Numbered from the stretch's first letter, positions 53,813 to 63,456 are shown. The stretch: 64,000 nt of DNA from Rhizobium sp. BG4 (GCF_016864575.1 NZ_CP044126.1:1439501-1503500); one strand, 5' to 3'. Notes: generated by a model not told the origin, from the sequence alone. A program made the numbers and translations.

Positions 53813-55222
53813 ATGAGCCGTCTGCGGAGTGTGTTGGCGGGTGTCTGGAGCTTGCGGCAAAGCCTGCGAGCCCAGCTGCTGGCCTGGGTCGTGCTGACGC
53901 TCGTCGGGGCGATCTGCTTCAATCTCTATGACAGCTATCGGACGGCCGACCAGACGGCGAAGCTGGTCTCTGACCGCACGCTGCTGAGTTCGGCGCGGGT
54001 GATCGCGGAAGCGGTTCGGGTTGATGAGGGCGGCAATATCGAGGCGGATATTCCGCCTGCAGCGCTCGAGATGTTCGATACCGGCTATGGCGATCAGGTC
54101 TTCTATCAGGTGATCACCGCCTGGGGAAACCTGGTCAGCGGCTTTCCCGATCTGCCGCTGCCAACCGTCGATCGCACTGGGCAGGACGTGACGTTCCGCA
54201 ACTCGACCGTTCGCGCCTTGACGCTCAATCACCCGGTCGTCGGCCTGCCTGACGATGGCGATATCTCGGTCACCGTGGCGATTACCCACAACAGCCAATA
54301 TGCGCTGCGCCGGCGGCTGTGGCTCGACGATTTTAGCAAGCAGTTCATTCTCGTGCTGCTCGCGGGCGCGGTCACCATCATCGGCCTGCAGCGGGGGCTG
54401 GCACCGGCGCTGCGCCTGCGCGATGCCGTGCGTGCCCGCGGGCGTGAGCGGCTCGATCCGCTGTCGCCGGCCATGGTCCAGACCGAATTCCAGCCGCTGG
54501 TGCGGGCGCTCAACGATCACATGGAGCGCGTCCAGAACCAGATGGCGGCGCAGCGGCGGTTCGTGTCGAATGCTGCGCATCAGCTGAGGACGCCGCTGGC
54601 GCTGATGTCGACGCAGGCGAGCGTGGCAGCGCGCGAGACGGATGAGATGAAGCGCGACGAGGCGCTGCAGGCGTTGCGCAGCAGCACGCGTCATATGTCC
54701 CGTCTGGCAAGTCAGCTTCTGACGCTGTCGCGTGCCGAGCCCGGAAGCCGGAGGCCGCGCAGCGATACGATCGATCTTTCCACTGCTGCCCGCGATATCG
54801 TCGCAGCCCATGCGGAGCAGGCCCTGCAGCGCGATATCGATCTCGGCCTGGAGGTTTCGGGCCCCGTGCCGGTGGAAGGCGACGGCACGATGCTGCGGGA
54901 AATGCTCGTCAATCTCGTCGACAATGCGATCCGCTATACCCGCCGCGGCGGCCGGGTGACGGTTTCGGTGAGCAGGGCAGGGGATCTTGCCGTTCTCGAT
55001 GTCGAGGACAACGGTCCGGGCATTCCGGCCGATGAGCGCGAACAGGTGTTCGAGCGCTTCTACCGGGTGCTCGGCACCGAAGGCGACGGCAGCGGCCTGG
55101 GTCTGGCGATCGTCCGCGAGGTGGTCGACGGCGCCGGTGGCACGGTTGCCCTTGCCGAGGCCTATGGCGGCGGTCTCGTCGTCAGCGTCCGGCTTCCGGT
55201 CGCGGCTGCGGGATCGGCATGA
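53813..55222 (+). CDS. Sensor histidine kinase (TctE-like)
   Basis: A 469-residue membrane kinase. Two membrane segments (about residues 20-38 and 178-195) enclose a periplasmic 2CSK_N-type sensor domain (SDRTLLSSARVIAEAVRVDEGGNIEADIPPAALEMF in outline), as in TctE. The phosphoacceptor is H256 (FVSNAAHQLRTPLALMS); the N box NLVDNAIRYT and G boxes DNGPGIP and GLGLAIV complete the ATPase. No HAMP is evident. It starts 1 bp after the response regulator. Substrates sensed by this family are tricarboxylates and related acids. Confidence 0.9.
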   Translation: MSRLRSVLAGVWSLRQSLRAQLLAWVVLTLVGAICFNLYDSYRTADQTAKLVSDRTLLSSARVIAEAVRVDEGGNIEADIPPAALEMFDTGYGDQVFYQVITAWGNLVSGFPDLPLPTVDRTGQDVTFRNSTVRALTLNHPVVGLPDDGDISVTVAITHNSQYALRRRLWLDDFSKQFILVLLAGAVTIIGLQRGLAPALRLRDAVRARGRERLDPLSPAMVQTEFQPLVRALNDHMERVQNQMAAQRRFVSNAAHQLRTPLALMSTQASVAARETDEMKRDEALQALRSSTRHMSRLASQLLTLSRAEPGSRRPRSDTIDLSTAARDIVAAHAEQALQRDIDLGLEVSGPVPVEGDGTMLREMLVNLVDNAIRYTRRGGRVTVSVSRAGDLAVLDVEDNGPGIPADEREQVFERFYRVLGTEGDGSGLGLAIVREVVDGAGGTVALAEAYGGGLVVSVRLPVAAAGSA

Positions 55223-55224
55223 AA

Positions 55225-55250
55225 AAGGCCGGATCTCTCGATCCGGCCTT
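55225..55250. terminator. Bidirectional terminator between the kinase and the ABC operon
   Basis: A 10-bp perfect stem, aaggccggat (55225-55234) with atccggcctt (55241-55250), has a 6-base loop and A/T flanks. It overlaps no coding sequence and lies between convergent genes. Confidence 0.82.
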
Positions 55251-55276
55251 CCGAAGCCTTGGGAGGATGGCCTCTT

Positions 55277-56158
55277 TTATTGCACGTCCATCTGCTGCTG
55301 CGGACGCCATTTGGCGAGACGGTTCTCGATGATGGTCATGATGTATTCGGCAACGAGCGTCACCACCATGACCAGCAGGATCGCGGCAAACATGCCGGCA
55401 GCGTCGAAGGTGCCCTTGGCGATCGAGATCAGCTGGCCGATGCCGAAGCGGGCGCCGACGAACTCGCCGACGATGGCGCCGATGATTGCAAAACCGAACG
55501 AGACGTGAAGGCTGGCGAAGATCCAGCTCATCGCCGAGGGAATGACGACGGTGCGCGTCACCTGCCAGTCGGAGGCGCCGAGAATGCGGGCATTGGCGAT
55601 CATGTTGCGGTCGGCTTCGCGCACACCCTGGAAGGCGTTGGCGAAGACCACGAAGAACACCATGATGAAGGCGAGCGCTACCTTGGAGGGAAGGCCGAGA
55701 CCCATGATCATGATGAAGATCGGCGCGAGAACGACGCGCGGGATCGAGTTGATCGCCTTGATATAGACCGAGAAGATATCCGAGAGGAAACGATTGCGGC
55801 CAAGGCCGATGCCGACGAAGACGCCGGTGATCGAGCCGGCGAAGAAGCCGATCAGCGCCTCTTCCATGGTGACCCACAGATTGTACCAGAGCGAGCCTTC
55901 GGTCGTGCCCTCGGTCGCCCATTCGTAGAGGCGCTCGATGACGCCGCTCGGGCTCGAGTAGAAGAACGGATCGATCCACTGCATGTTGGAGGACAGCTCC
56001 CACATGCCGATGACGAAGACGAGGATGGCGATCTGCCAGAAGCGGACAAGCGCGGTGCGCCGCTTCATCGCCTTCATCGCGGATGCCTCGATTTCCGCAT
56101 CCGAGGTTCCCGGGCGAAACAGCGCGGCCGAGCCTGCGCCCATTGTCGTATCAGTCAT
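55277..56158 (-). CDS. ABC transporter permease, NMT1/SsuC-type
   Basis: A 293-residue permease with six predicted spans. The ATPase-docking loop is visible (ARILGASDWQVTRTVVIPSAMSWI in outline, about residues 205-235). It is third in the operon of binding protein, ATPase and permease. The start at 56158 (MTDTTMGAGSAAL) is used because it follows the ATPase stop by 11 bp and lies behind a ribosome-like ggagggg sequence. Confidence 0.92.
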   Translation of the reverse strand: MTDTTMGAGSAALFRPGTSDAEIEASAMKAMKRRTALVRFWQIAILVFVIGMWELSSNMQWIDPFFYSSPSGVIERLYEWATEGTTEGSLWYNLWVTMEEALIGFFAGSITGVFVGIGLGRNRFLSDIFSVYIKAINSIPRVVLAPIFIMIMGLGLPSKVALAFIMVFFVVFANAFQGVREADRNMIANARILGASDWQVTRTVVIPSAMSWIFASLHVSFGFAIIGAIVGEFVGARFGIGQLISIAKGTFDAAGMFAAILLVMVVTLVAEYIMTIIENRLAKWRPQQQMDVQ

Positions 56159-56169
56159 TATCCCCTCCC

Positions 56170-56988
56170 TCAGGCGGCTTCGCTTGTGCGGCGGTAGCTG
56201 GTTTCCACCTCTTCGCGCAGGTCGTCCCAGATGGTCTTGCAATAGTCGATGAAGTTCTGCTCGTAGCGGATCTCGGACACCACGCGCGGCCGTGGCAGAT
56301 CGATGGTGTAGACCGATTTCACCGTCGCCGGGCCTGCCGTCAGCACATAGACCTTGTCGGCGAGAGCCACGGCTTCCTCGAGGTCGTGGGTGACGAAGAT
56401 CACCGATGCCTTGCGCTCGGCCCAGAGCTTCAGCAGCTCTTCATGCATGACGGTGCGGGTCTGGACGTCGAGCGCCGAGAAGGGCTCGTCCATCAGCAGG
56501 ATTTCCGGTTCGTTGATGAAGGTCTGCGCCAGCGAGACGCGCTTGCGCATGCCGCCCGAAAGCTGATGCGGATAGTGATGCAGGAATTTCGACAGGCCGA
56601 CGCGGGCCAGCCAGTCCTTGGCGCTCTTTTCGGCTTCCGCCTTCGACTTGCCGCGAAACAGCGGCCCGGCCATCACGTTGTCGATGACGTTCTTCCAGGG
56701 GAAGAGCGCATCGGTCTGGAAGGCGAAGCCGACGCGGCGGTCGATGCCGGTGATCGGGCCGCCCATCAGGCGAACTTCTCCAGCGCTCGGCCGGGCAAGC
56801 CCGGTCACGAGGTTGAGCGTCGTCGACTTGCCGCATCCCGTCGGGCCGACGACGGCAACGAACTCGCCGCGTTCGACGGTCATGTTGAAGTCGCGGAGAG
56901 CGGTGAGGGACTTGCCGGTCGGCGAGACAAAGCGGCGGCTGACATTGATCAGCTCCACCGCAGGCGTCTTCATGTTTTCCTGCTGCAT
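56170..56988 (-). CDS. ABC transporter ATP-binding protein, NMT1-type system
   Basis: A 272-residue ATPase with Walker A VGPTGCGKST, signature LSGGMRKRVSLAQ and Walker B ILLMDEPFSALD. It powers the permease encoded directly downstream. The start at 56988 (MQQENMKTPAVEL) is preferred because an earlier in-frame ATG at 57054 lies inside the intercistronic hairpin. Confidence 0.92.
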   Translation of the reverse strand: MQQENMKTPAVELINVSRRFVSPTGKSLTALRDFNMTVERGEFVAVVGPTGCGKSTTLNLVTGLARPSAGEVRLMGGPITGIDRRVGFAFQTDALFPWKNVIDNVMAGPLFRGKSKAEAEKSAKDWLARVGLSKFLHHYPHQLSGGMRKRVSLAQTFINEPEILLMDEPFSALDVQTRTVMHEELLKLWAERKASVIFVTHDLEEAVALADKVYVLTAGPATVKSVYTIDLPRPRVVSEIRYEQNFIDYCKTIWDDLREEVETSYRRTSEAA

Positions 56989-57043
56989 GGCGATACCTAT
57001 GCGTGCCTCTGCGGGCGTGCACGCAGTGCCCATAGCGCGCTGC

Positions 57044-57065
57044 GCTCCCGCCATCCGGCGGGAGC
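57044..57065 (-). promoter_or_regulatory. Intercistronic hairpin after the NMT1-type binding-protein gene
   Basis: A perfect 9-bp stem, gctcccgcc (57044-57052) with ggcgggagc (57057-57065), has a 4-base loop, between the binding protein and the ATPase gene. It probably raises binding-protein mRNA relative to the membrane genes; inferred. Confidence 0.6.
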
Positions 57066-57079
57066 CGTCGCGACAGAAG

Positions 57080-58093
57080 TTACTTCGCGTTCTTGACGAA
57101 CTCGGTCGTGTAGGTCTTGGAGAGGTCGATCTGCTTGCCCTTCACGTTCTTCGAGAACTCGGACAGCACGGCCAGAACCGTCTTCGGGCCATCTTCCGGC
57201 ATCACGCCATCCGGCGTGAACATGCCTTTGCCTTCTTCAAGCGCCTTGATGTACCCATCCTTGTCGCCGACGTAGAAATCCTTCGGCATCTTGTCGGCGA
57301 TTTCGGCCGCAGAATGCGTATTGATGAACTTCAGCGTCTTCACGAAGGCGTTGGCGAGCTTCTGGGTTTCTTCCTTGTGCTCGTCCACCCAGGAGCTTTC
57401 GAGATAGAGCGAGGCTGCCGGATAGGTGCCGCCGAGCGCCTGGCGCGTCGCATCGACCGTGCGCATGTCGACGAGAACCTTGGCTTCGCCGGTCTTCAGC
57501 ATGCGCGAGATGGTGGGCTCGGTGGTCATGCCCGCCTGGATCTGGTCCTGCTGCATGGCGGCGATGAAGGTGCCGCCGGCGCCGACCGGAACCGTCACGA
57601 CGTCGCCCGGCTGCAGACCGGCCTTGGATGCCATGAAGAGGGTGAGGAAATTGGTCGAGGAGCCGAGGCCGGTGACGCCGAGACTCTTGCCCTTGAAGTC
57701 GGCCGGCGACTTGATTTCGGGATGCTTGGTGGAAACGAGCTCCACTTCGCCCGGCGCCTGGCTGAACTGGACGATGGATTCGACGAACTTGCCCTTGGCC
57801 TGCAGGTCTACGCAGTGGTCGTAGAAGCCGACGACGCCCTGAACGGCGCCAGCCAGCAGCTGGTTTTCGGCATCGACGCCGGCGGCTTCGTTCAGAAGCT
57901 CGACATCCAGGCCTTCATCCTTGAAATAGCCGAGGCTCTCGGCAAGCTTGGCGGGCAGATAGATCTGCTTTTCGTAGCCACCGACCATGATGGTGATCTT
58001 GTCGGCAGCATGCGCGGCGGATGCGCCAAGCGATGCGGCGGTGACGACGGCAGAAAGGGCGATTCCATTGAATAGATTGCGTGTGAAACGCAT
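57080..58093 (-). CDS. ABC transporter substrate-binding protein, NMT1/THI5-like
   Basis: A 337-residue secreted binding protein: a Sec signal (MRFTRNLFNGIALSAVVTAA, cleavage near AHAAD) and the NMT1 fold (IYLPAKLAESLGYFKDEGLDVELL, LGVTGLGSSTNFLTLF and GAGGTFIAAMQQDQIQAGMTTEPTISRML in outline). It could bind a pyrimidine, nitrate, sulfonate or aromatic acid; none can be chosen. The ATG at 58093 follows ggaggag. It opens the three-gene operon that runs back to 55277. Confidence 0.88.
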   Translation of the reverse strand: MRFTRNLFNGIALSAVVTAASLGASAAHAADKITIMVGGYEKQIYLPAKLAESLGYFKDEGLDVELLNEAAGVDAENQLLAGAVQGVVGFYDHCVDLQAKGKFVESIVQFSQAPGEVELVSTKHPEIKSPADFKGKSLGVTGLGSSTNFLTLFMASKAGLQPGDVVTVPVGAGGTFIAAMQQDQIQAGMTTEPTISRMLKTGEAKVLVDMRTVDATRQALGGTYPAASLYLESSWVDEHKEETQKLANAFVKTLKFINTHSAAEIADKMPKDFYVGDKDGYIKALEEGKGMFTPDGVMPEDGPKTVLAVLSEFSKNVKGKQIDLSKTYTTEFVKNAK

Positions 58094-58396
58094 GAAGGTC
58101 TCCTCCGGGATAAAATGGGCGCATCGCATTTCGCCACGAACATTGTGCCTCCTCCACGATGCGGCCTTGTAGGTATCCGGTCGAAGCTTTCAACCAGCTT
58201 TCAGTTGCAGAACCCGTTCGGCTGTTTCTGTGGAGCGCCGGATTTCGGCTTTCTCAGGGAATTTTTTTCTCACTTCACCGTGATAATCGCAACGATCGGG
58301 CCTGATGAAAGGTGAGGCTGCGCAGTAAGTTGCACTTGTTAGCGTGCGGCGCTCTGCCGGGTCCAACGCGCATATAAATATAATCAGGAGACGAAA
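58094..58396. promoter_or_regulatory. Divergent promoter region of two ABC operons
   Basis: These 303 bp separate the NMT1-type operon (minus) from the peptide-type operon (plus). An AT-rich stretch (tataaatataat near 58373-58384) stands just before the plus-strand ribosome site caggag. I find no TPP or other riboswitch and no clear operator palindrome. Confidence 0.4.
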
Positions 58397-59977
58397 ATGT
58401 TGCTGCAATCTTGGCGGGGAGCGCTCCTTGGCGCCGTATTCAGCCTTGCGCTCGGTCCGCTTGCCGCCCACGCCGAAACCCCGAACGACACGCTCGTCGT
58501 TGCCCAGTCGATCGATGACGCGACGAGCTTCGATCCGGCCGAAGGTTTCGAGCTGACGACGGTGCAGTCCTTCAACAACCTCTACCAGCGCCTCGTGCAG
58601 TCCAACCGCGACGATGGCACGAAGATCGAGCCGGCGCTCGCCGCCTCCTGGGAAGCCGGCAGCGATGGCAAGAGCCTGACCTTTGCGCTCGCCGATGCAA
58701 AATTCGCCTCCGGCAATCCGGTTCGTCCCGAAGATGTGGTCTTCTCGCTGACGCGCGCCGTCAAGCTCAACAAGTCTCCGGCCTTCATCCTCAACGAACT
58801 CGGCTGGAAGCCCGAGACCGTCGACAGCGCCGTGACCAAGGTGGACGACAAGCATGTGAAGCTCACCTGGAGCGCCGATGTCGGTGCCGGTTTTGCGCTC
58901 TCGCTGCTGACCGCCCCGATTGCCTCCGTCGTCGACGAACAGACGGTGTCTGCCAACGTCAAGGATAACGACTTCGGCAATGGCTGGCTGAAGACCAACT
59001 CGGCCGGCAGCGGCGCCTTCTCGATCGCTGCCTACACGCCGCATGAAGCCCTCGTGCTGCAGGCGAATGCCAATTCGTCGGACAAGCCGAAGCTCGAAAA
59101 CGTCATCATCCGCAACGTGCCTGACGTCGGCGCCCGCCGCCTGCTCGTCGAGCAGGGTGATGCCGATATCGCCCGGGGTCTCTCTGCGGACCAGATCGAA
59201 GCGTTGAAGGACAAGAGCGGCATCAAGGTTCTCTCTGTTCCTTCCGCCCGCACCGATTATATCCTGCTCAACACCAAGGCGAACCCGACGCTCGGCAATC
59301 CGGCCTTCTGGGAGGCGGCACGCTATCTCGTCGACTATGACGGTATCGCCAAGAACCTCCTGCGCGGCCAGAGCAGCGTCCACCAGTCCTTCCTTCCGGT
59401 CGGCTTTCCGGGCGCCCTGACGGATACGCCGTTCAAGCTCGACCCTGAGAAGGCGAAGAAGATCCTGGCCGACGCTGGCATCAAGACGCCGTTCAAGATC
59501 GAATTCATCGTCTTCAACGATCAGCCCTATCTCTCGATTGCCCAGTCGCTTCAGTCGACCTTTGCGCAAGCCGGCATCACGCTCGACATCCAGCCGGGTG
59601 TCGCGAGCGACATCTATGCCCGTGGCCGCTCCGGCAAGTTCGAGATGACGCTGCGCTACTGGATCCCGGATTATTTCGACCCGCATTCCAACGCCAGCGC
59701 CTTCGCGATCAACAAGGACAACTCGACCAACACCGCAGCGAAATATGCCGGCTGGGTTATCCCGGAACTGACGGACGAGACGCTTTCTGCCGTCAAGGAA
59801 CAGGATCCGGCAAAGCGCATCGCGCTCTATCAGGATCTACAGAAGAAGATCCAGGCGAGCTCGCCCTTCATCTTTACGCTTCAAGGCAACGATCCGGTCG
59901 TGCTAAGCGACAAGGTGAAGAACTACGCGCAGGGTCTGAACGCAGACCAGGTCTATTACGACAAGGTAGAAAAATAA
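58397..59977 (+). CDS. ABC transporter substrate-binding protein, peptide/nickel/opine type (family 5)
   Basis: A 526-residue secreted binding protein with a Sec signal (LLGAVFSLALGPLAAHAETP region, cleavage near residue 26) and the DppA/OppA-like fold: ATSFDPAEGFELTTVQSFNNLYQRLVQ, FASGNPVRPEDVVFSLTRAV and NPAFWEAARYLVDYDGIAKNL (in outline). It binds a peptide-like, opine or sugar-oligomer ligand in the periplasm. The ATG at 58397 is preceded by caggag. It is first of five genes of a complete transporter. Confidence 0.92.
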   Translation: MLLQSWRGALLGAVFSLALGPLAAHAETPNDTLVVAQSIDDATSFDPAEGFELTTVQSFNNLYQRLVQSNRDDGTKIEPALAASWEAGSDGKSLTFALADAKFASGNPVRPEDVVFSLTRAVKLNKSPAFILNELGWKPETVDSAVTKVDDKHVKLTWSADVGAGFALSLLTAPIASVVDEQTVSANVKDNDFGNGWLKTNSAGSGAFSIAAYTPHEALVLQANANSSDKPKLENVIIRNVPDVGARRLLVEQGDADIARGLSADQIEALKDKSGIKVLSVPSARTDYILLNTKANPTLGNPAFWEAARYLVDYDGIAKNLLRGQSSVHQSFLPVGFPGALTDTPFKLDPEKAKKILADAGIKTPFKIEFIVFNDQPYLSIAQSLQSTFAQAGITLDIQPGVASDIYARGRSGKFEMTLRYWIPDYFDPHSNASAFAINKDNSTNTAAKYAGWVIPELTDETLSAVKEQDPAKRIALYQDLQKKIQASSPFIFTLQGNDPVVLSDKVKNYAQGLNADQVYYDKVEK

Positions 59978-61060
59978 GTGCCGCAAACGGCAACGAACAA
60001 TAATGCCGGCATGACCGACTCCCGTCAGCGAAACAGCTGGCGGGAGTTGTCTTTCATCTGGCCTCTTTTCAAGTGGTTCTGGTCATTCGCACTGACCCTG
60101 TTCGGCCTGGCGCTGGTGACGTTCGCGATGACGCGGCTTTCGCCGATCGACCCGGCGCTGCAGCTCGTCGGCGATCACGCAAGCAAGTCGACATACGAGC
60201 AGGCGCGCGTCGAGCTCGGGCTCGACCAGCCGCTGCCGCTGCAGTTCCTGCGTTATGTCGAGACGGCGCTGTCGGGCAATTTCGGGCAGTCGATCTCCAC
60301 GGGCCAACCCGTCGCCAAGGATATCGCCCGTACCTTTCCCGCAACGATCGAGCTCGCCACAGCAGCGATCGTCATCGGCGCAATCGTCGGTTTGTCGCTC
60401 GGCATCGCCGCCGCGATGCGGCAGGGGACATGGGTGGATAGCCTGGCGCGGTTCGTTTCGCTCTTCGGCTATTCCGTGCCGATCTTCTGGCTGGGGCTGC
60501 TGATGCTGCTCCTGTTCTATGCCCGGCTGCATTGGGCGCCGGGACCCGGCCGGGCCGACGTCGTCTTTCAATTCACGGTCAAGCCGGTCACCGGCTTTGC
60601 GCTGATCGATACCTGGATGTCGGGCAAGGCGGGCGCCTTCCGCGATGCGCTGGCGCATCTCGTGCTGCCTGCGACGGTGCTTGCCTTCCATGCGCTTGCC
60701 GCCATTTCGCGCCTGACGCGCGCGGCAGTGCTCACCGAACTCGGGCAGGAATATGTGACGACGGCGCGTGCCAAGGGCGCGAGCCTGCGCCGCATCGTCT
60801 TCGTCCATATCCTCCCCAATATTTCAGGGACGCTGCTGACGGTGATCGCGCTTTCCTATGCCAGCCTTCTCGAAGGCGCGGTGCTGACCGAAACCGTCTT
60901 CGCCTGGCCCGGCATCGGCCGCTATCTGACGACGGCGATGTTTTCCGGCGACATGCCGGCCATTCTCGGCGCCACACTGATCGTCGGCGCCTCCTTCGTG
61001 CTGCTCAACGCGCTGACCGATCTCGGCGTCGCACGGCTGGAAGCGGGGAAGAAACGATGA
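59978..61060 (+). CDS. ABC transporter permease, DppB type
   Basis: A permease of about 360 residues with six spans and the DppB pattern (RLSPIDPALQLVGDHASKSTYEQARVELGLDQPL and EYVTTARAKGASLRRIVFVHILPN in outline). It starts at GTG 59978 directly after the binding-protein stop, or at ATG 60011 (MTDSRQRNSW). It overlaps the next permease by four bases. It forms half of the channel. Confidence 0.92.
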   Translation: MPQTATNNNAGMTDSRQRNSWRELSFIWPLFKWFWSFALTLFGLALVTFAMTRLSPIDPALQLVGDHASKSTYEQARVELGLDQPLPLQFLRYVETALSGNFGQSISTGQPVAKDIARTFPATIELATAAIVIGAIVGLSLGIAAAMRQGTWVDSLARFVSLFGYSVPIFWLGLLMLLLFYARLHWAPGPGRADVVFQFTVKPVTGFALIDTWMSGKAGAFRDALAHLVLPATVLAFHALAAISRLTRAAVLTELGQEYVTTARAKGASLRRIVFVHILPNISGTLLTVIALSYASLLEGAVLTETVFAWPGIGRYLTTAMFSGDMPAILGATLIVGASFVLLNALTDLGVARLEAGKKR

Positions 61061-61914
61061 GCGAGATCGTTCAGCCGCCGCTCGGCGGATCCGTCTTTCT
61101 GCAACGTCTCCTGCGCTCACCGGCCGCTGCCGTAGGATGTGTGGTCGTTACCGTCATCCTCGCGCTGGCGCTCTTCGCGCCCTGGATCGCGCCCTACGAT
61201 CCGAATCTGCAGGAAACGGCCAATCGGCTGATGCCGCCGGATGCGGTCCATTGGCTGGGCACCGACGGTTTCGGCCGGGATATTCTCTCACGCATCATCT
61301 ACGGCGCGCGCCCGACCCTGCTGCTCGTCCTCGTCGTCGTGCTGCTGATGGCGCCGCTTGGAATACTCGTCGGCATTCTCGCGGGCTTCTTCGGCGGCAT
61401 CATCGAGCGCGTGCTGATGCGGCTGACCGATATCGTCATGTCCTTCCCGCGCCTGCTGCTTGCCTTTGCCTTCGTCGCGATCATGGGGCCTGGGCTGATC
61501 AACGGGGCGCTGGCTCTCGCGCTGACGAGCTGGCCCGCCTATGCGCGCCAGGCCCGGGTCGAGACGGCAGCGCTGAGACGCAGCGACTATCTGGCCGCCG
61601 CCGAAATGGTCGGCATTCGCGGCATCAGGCTGCTCTGGGGGCATATCCTGCCGCTCGTCCTGCCTTCGGCGATCATTCGCCTGGCGCTCGATCTCTCGGG
61701 CATCATCCTTGCCGCCGCGGGCCTCGGCTTCCTTGGCCTCGGCGTGCGTCCGCCGACGGCGGAATGGGGCTCGATGGTTTCGGAGGGCACGCAGGTGATC
61801 TTCGACCAGTGGTGGGTGGCCGCCGTTCCAGGCATCGCCATCCTGATCACGTCCTTTGCCTTCAATCTGCTGGCCGACGGCCTGCGCGACATTCTGGATC
61901 CCCGCCATGACTGA
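61057..61914 (+). CDS. ABC transporter permease, DppC type
   Basis: A 285-residue permease with an N-terminal tail and six spans, with GTDGFGRDILSRIIYGARPTLLLVL, VETAALRRSDYLAAAEMVGIRG and LSGIILAAAGLGFLGLGVRPPTAEWG (in outline) of the DppC family. The ATG at 61057 overlaps the upstream stop (ATGA) and its end overlaps the next ATPase gene by eight bases, showing tight coupling. Confidence 0.93.
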   Translation: MSEIVQPPLGGSVFLQRLLRSPAAAVGCVVVTVILALALFAPWIAPYDPNLQETANRLMPPDAVHWLGTDGFGRDILSRIIYGARPTLLLVLVVVLLMAPLGILVGILAGFFGGIIERVLMRLTDIVMSFPRLLLAFAFVAIMGPGLINGALALALTSWPAYARQARVETAALRRSDYLAAAEMVGIRGIRLLWGHILPLVLPSAIIRLALDLSGIILAAAGLGFLGLGVRPPTAEWGSMVSEGTQVIFDQWWVAAVPGIAILITSFAFNLLADGLRDILDPRHD

Positions 61915-62731
61915 TCCCTTGCTTCAGGTCGAGGATCTGTCGATCTCCTTTCCATCGGCGAACGGACCGGTGCGGATCGTCGACGGCGTATCCTTCTCGG
62001 TCGGCCGCGAGGTCGTGGCCCTCGTCGGAGAATCCGGTTCCGGCAAATCGATGACCGGCCGCGCCATCATGGGTCTGCTGCCGTCACGGGCACAGGTCGC
62101 GGCCGCGCGCCTTTCCTTCGACAGTCAGGATCTGACGGCCCTCCCCGAAAAGGGCTGGAACAGCCTTCGCGGCAGCGGCATGGGCCTGATCCTGCAGGAT
62201 CCGAAATACTCGCTCAACCCGGCACACAGGATTGGACGTCAGGTGGAGGAGGCCCTGCTTCTTCACACCAAGCTCTCGGCCGCCGAGCGACGGGAGCGGG
62301 CGCTCGACATGCTCGACAAGGTCGGCCTGCCGGATGTCGGCCGTATCTATTCCAGCTATCCGGCAGTGCTGTCCGGTGGCATGGGGCAGCGCGTGATGAT
62401 TGCCGCGATGCTAATCAACCGCCCGAAGCTTCTGATCGCCGACGAGCCGACCTCCGCGCTTGATCGCGGGCTGCAGGATCAGATCCTCACGCTGCTGCGC
62501 TCGCTGAGCGAGGAGCTTGGCATGGGCCTGCTGCTGATCAGCCACGACCTGCAGCAGGTCTCGCGTTACGCCGATCGTGTGATGGTGATGCGCCGCGGAA
62601 AGATCGACGAACAGATGGTGTCGGCCGATCTCGCAAATGCCAAGTCGGACTATACGCGTGCCCTCTGGGCCGCCCGTCCGTCGGCCGCGACTTACGGAAC
62701 GAGATTGCCGGTCTATGGAGAGCAGCCATGA
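61907..62731 (+). CDS. ABC transporter ATP-binding protein, DppD type
   Basis: A 274-residue ATPase with Walker A VGESGSGKSMTGRAI, signature LSGGMGQRVMIAAML and Walker B LLIADEPTSALD. DppD-type ATPases often carry an Fe-S cluster at their C-terminus; the usual cysteines are not seen here. The start at 61907 (MTDPLLQVEDLSISF) is used; an earlier in-frame ATG lies inside the permease gene. It pairs with the DppF-type ATPase downstream. Confidence 0.92.
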   Translation: MTDPLLQVEDLSISFPSANGPVRIVDGVSFSVGREVVALVGESGSGKSMTGRAIMGLLPSRAQVAAARLSFDSQDLTALPEKGWNSLRGSGMGLILQDPKYSLNPAHRIGRQVEEALLLHTKLSAAERRERALDMLDKVGLPDVGRIYSSYPAVLSGGMGQRVMIAAMLINRPKLLIADEPTSALDRGLQDQILTLLRSLSEELGMGLLLISHDLQQVSRYADRVMVMRRGKIDEQMVSADLANAKSDYTRALWAARPSAATYGTRLPVYGEQP

Positions 62732-63456
62732 GCGCGCTGTCCGTCACCAATCTCTCCGTAACCTTTCAAGGGCGCGACAAGGGCTTCACCGCGTTGCGGG
62801 ATGTCAGCTTCGATGTCGGCGCGGGCGAGACCTTCGGGCTGATCGGTCCATCGGGTTGCGGCAAGACGACAGTGCTTCGCGCCGTCGCCGGTCTCAACAC
62901 CAACTGGCAGGGCTCGATTGCCGTTTCCGGTGAGCCGCTGCAGCCAGGACGGAAGATCACCGGAGCGCTACGCGCCAGCATCCAGATGGTGTTTCAGGAT
63001 CCCTATTCCTCGCTCCACCCGCGCCATCGCATCTCCCGCATTCTCGGTGAGCCGCTGTCGCTGCGTGGCGAACGCGATGTGGAGGGTCAGGTGCGGACCG
63101 CGCTTGAGCGAGTCGGTCTTCCGGCAACTGTTACCGGCCGCTATCCGCATCAGCTTTCCGGCGGTCAGCGCCAGCGTGTGGCGATCGCCCGGGCACTGCT
63201 TTTGAAGCCGAAGCTGCTGCTGCTCGACGAGCCGACTTCGGCGCTCGACGTTTCCGTACAGGCCGGAATTCTCAATCTGCTGAACGATCTCAAGGCATCC
63301 GAGGGCATGACATTCGTCCTCGTCAGCCACGATCCCGGCGTTGTCGCGCATATGTGCGACCGCGCCGTCATCATGGATGCCGGGCGTATTGCCCGCTCGA
63401 TGGACCGGGCGCAGATCGCCGCTTCCTGGAGCGACGCTGTGGCGATTGCCGGGTAG
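62728..63456 (+). CDS. ABC transporter ATP-binding protein, DppF type
   Basis: A 242-residue ATPase with Walker A GPSGCGKTTVLRAVAGL, signature LSGGQRQRVAIARALL and Walker B LLLLDEPTSALDVSVQAGI. It ends the five-gene operon and overlaps the DppD-type gene by four bases (ATGA). With the other ATPase it forms the heterodimeric motor of the importer. Confidence 0.93.
   Translation: MSALSVTNLSVTFQGRDKGFTALRDVSFDVGAGETFGLIGPSGCGKTTVLRAVAGLNTNWQGSIAVSGEPLQPGRKITGALRASIQMVFQDPYSSLHPRHRISRILGEPLSLRGERDVEGQVRTALERVGLPATVTGRYPHQLSGGQRQRVAIARALLLKPKLLLLDEPTSALDVSVQAGILNLLNDLKASEGMTFVLVSHDPGVVAHMCDRAVIMDAGRIARSMDRAQIAASWSDAVAIAG

Noticed and set aside
58094..58210. A TPP riboswitch before the NMT1/THI5-like binding protein
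   Set aside because: The conserved CUGAGA and related TPP-box sequences are absent from this leader; the binding-protein family name alone is not evidence for thiamine control.
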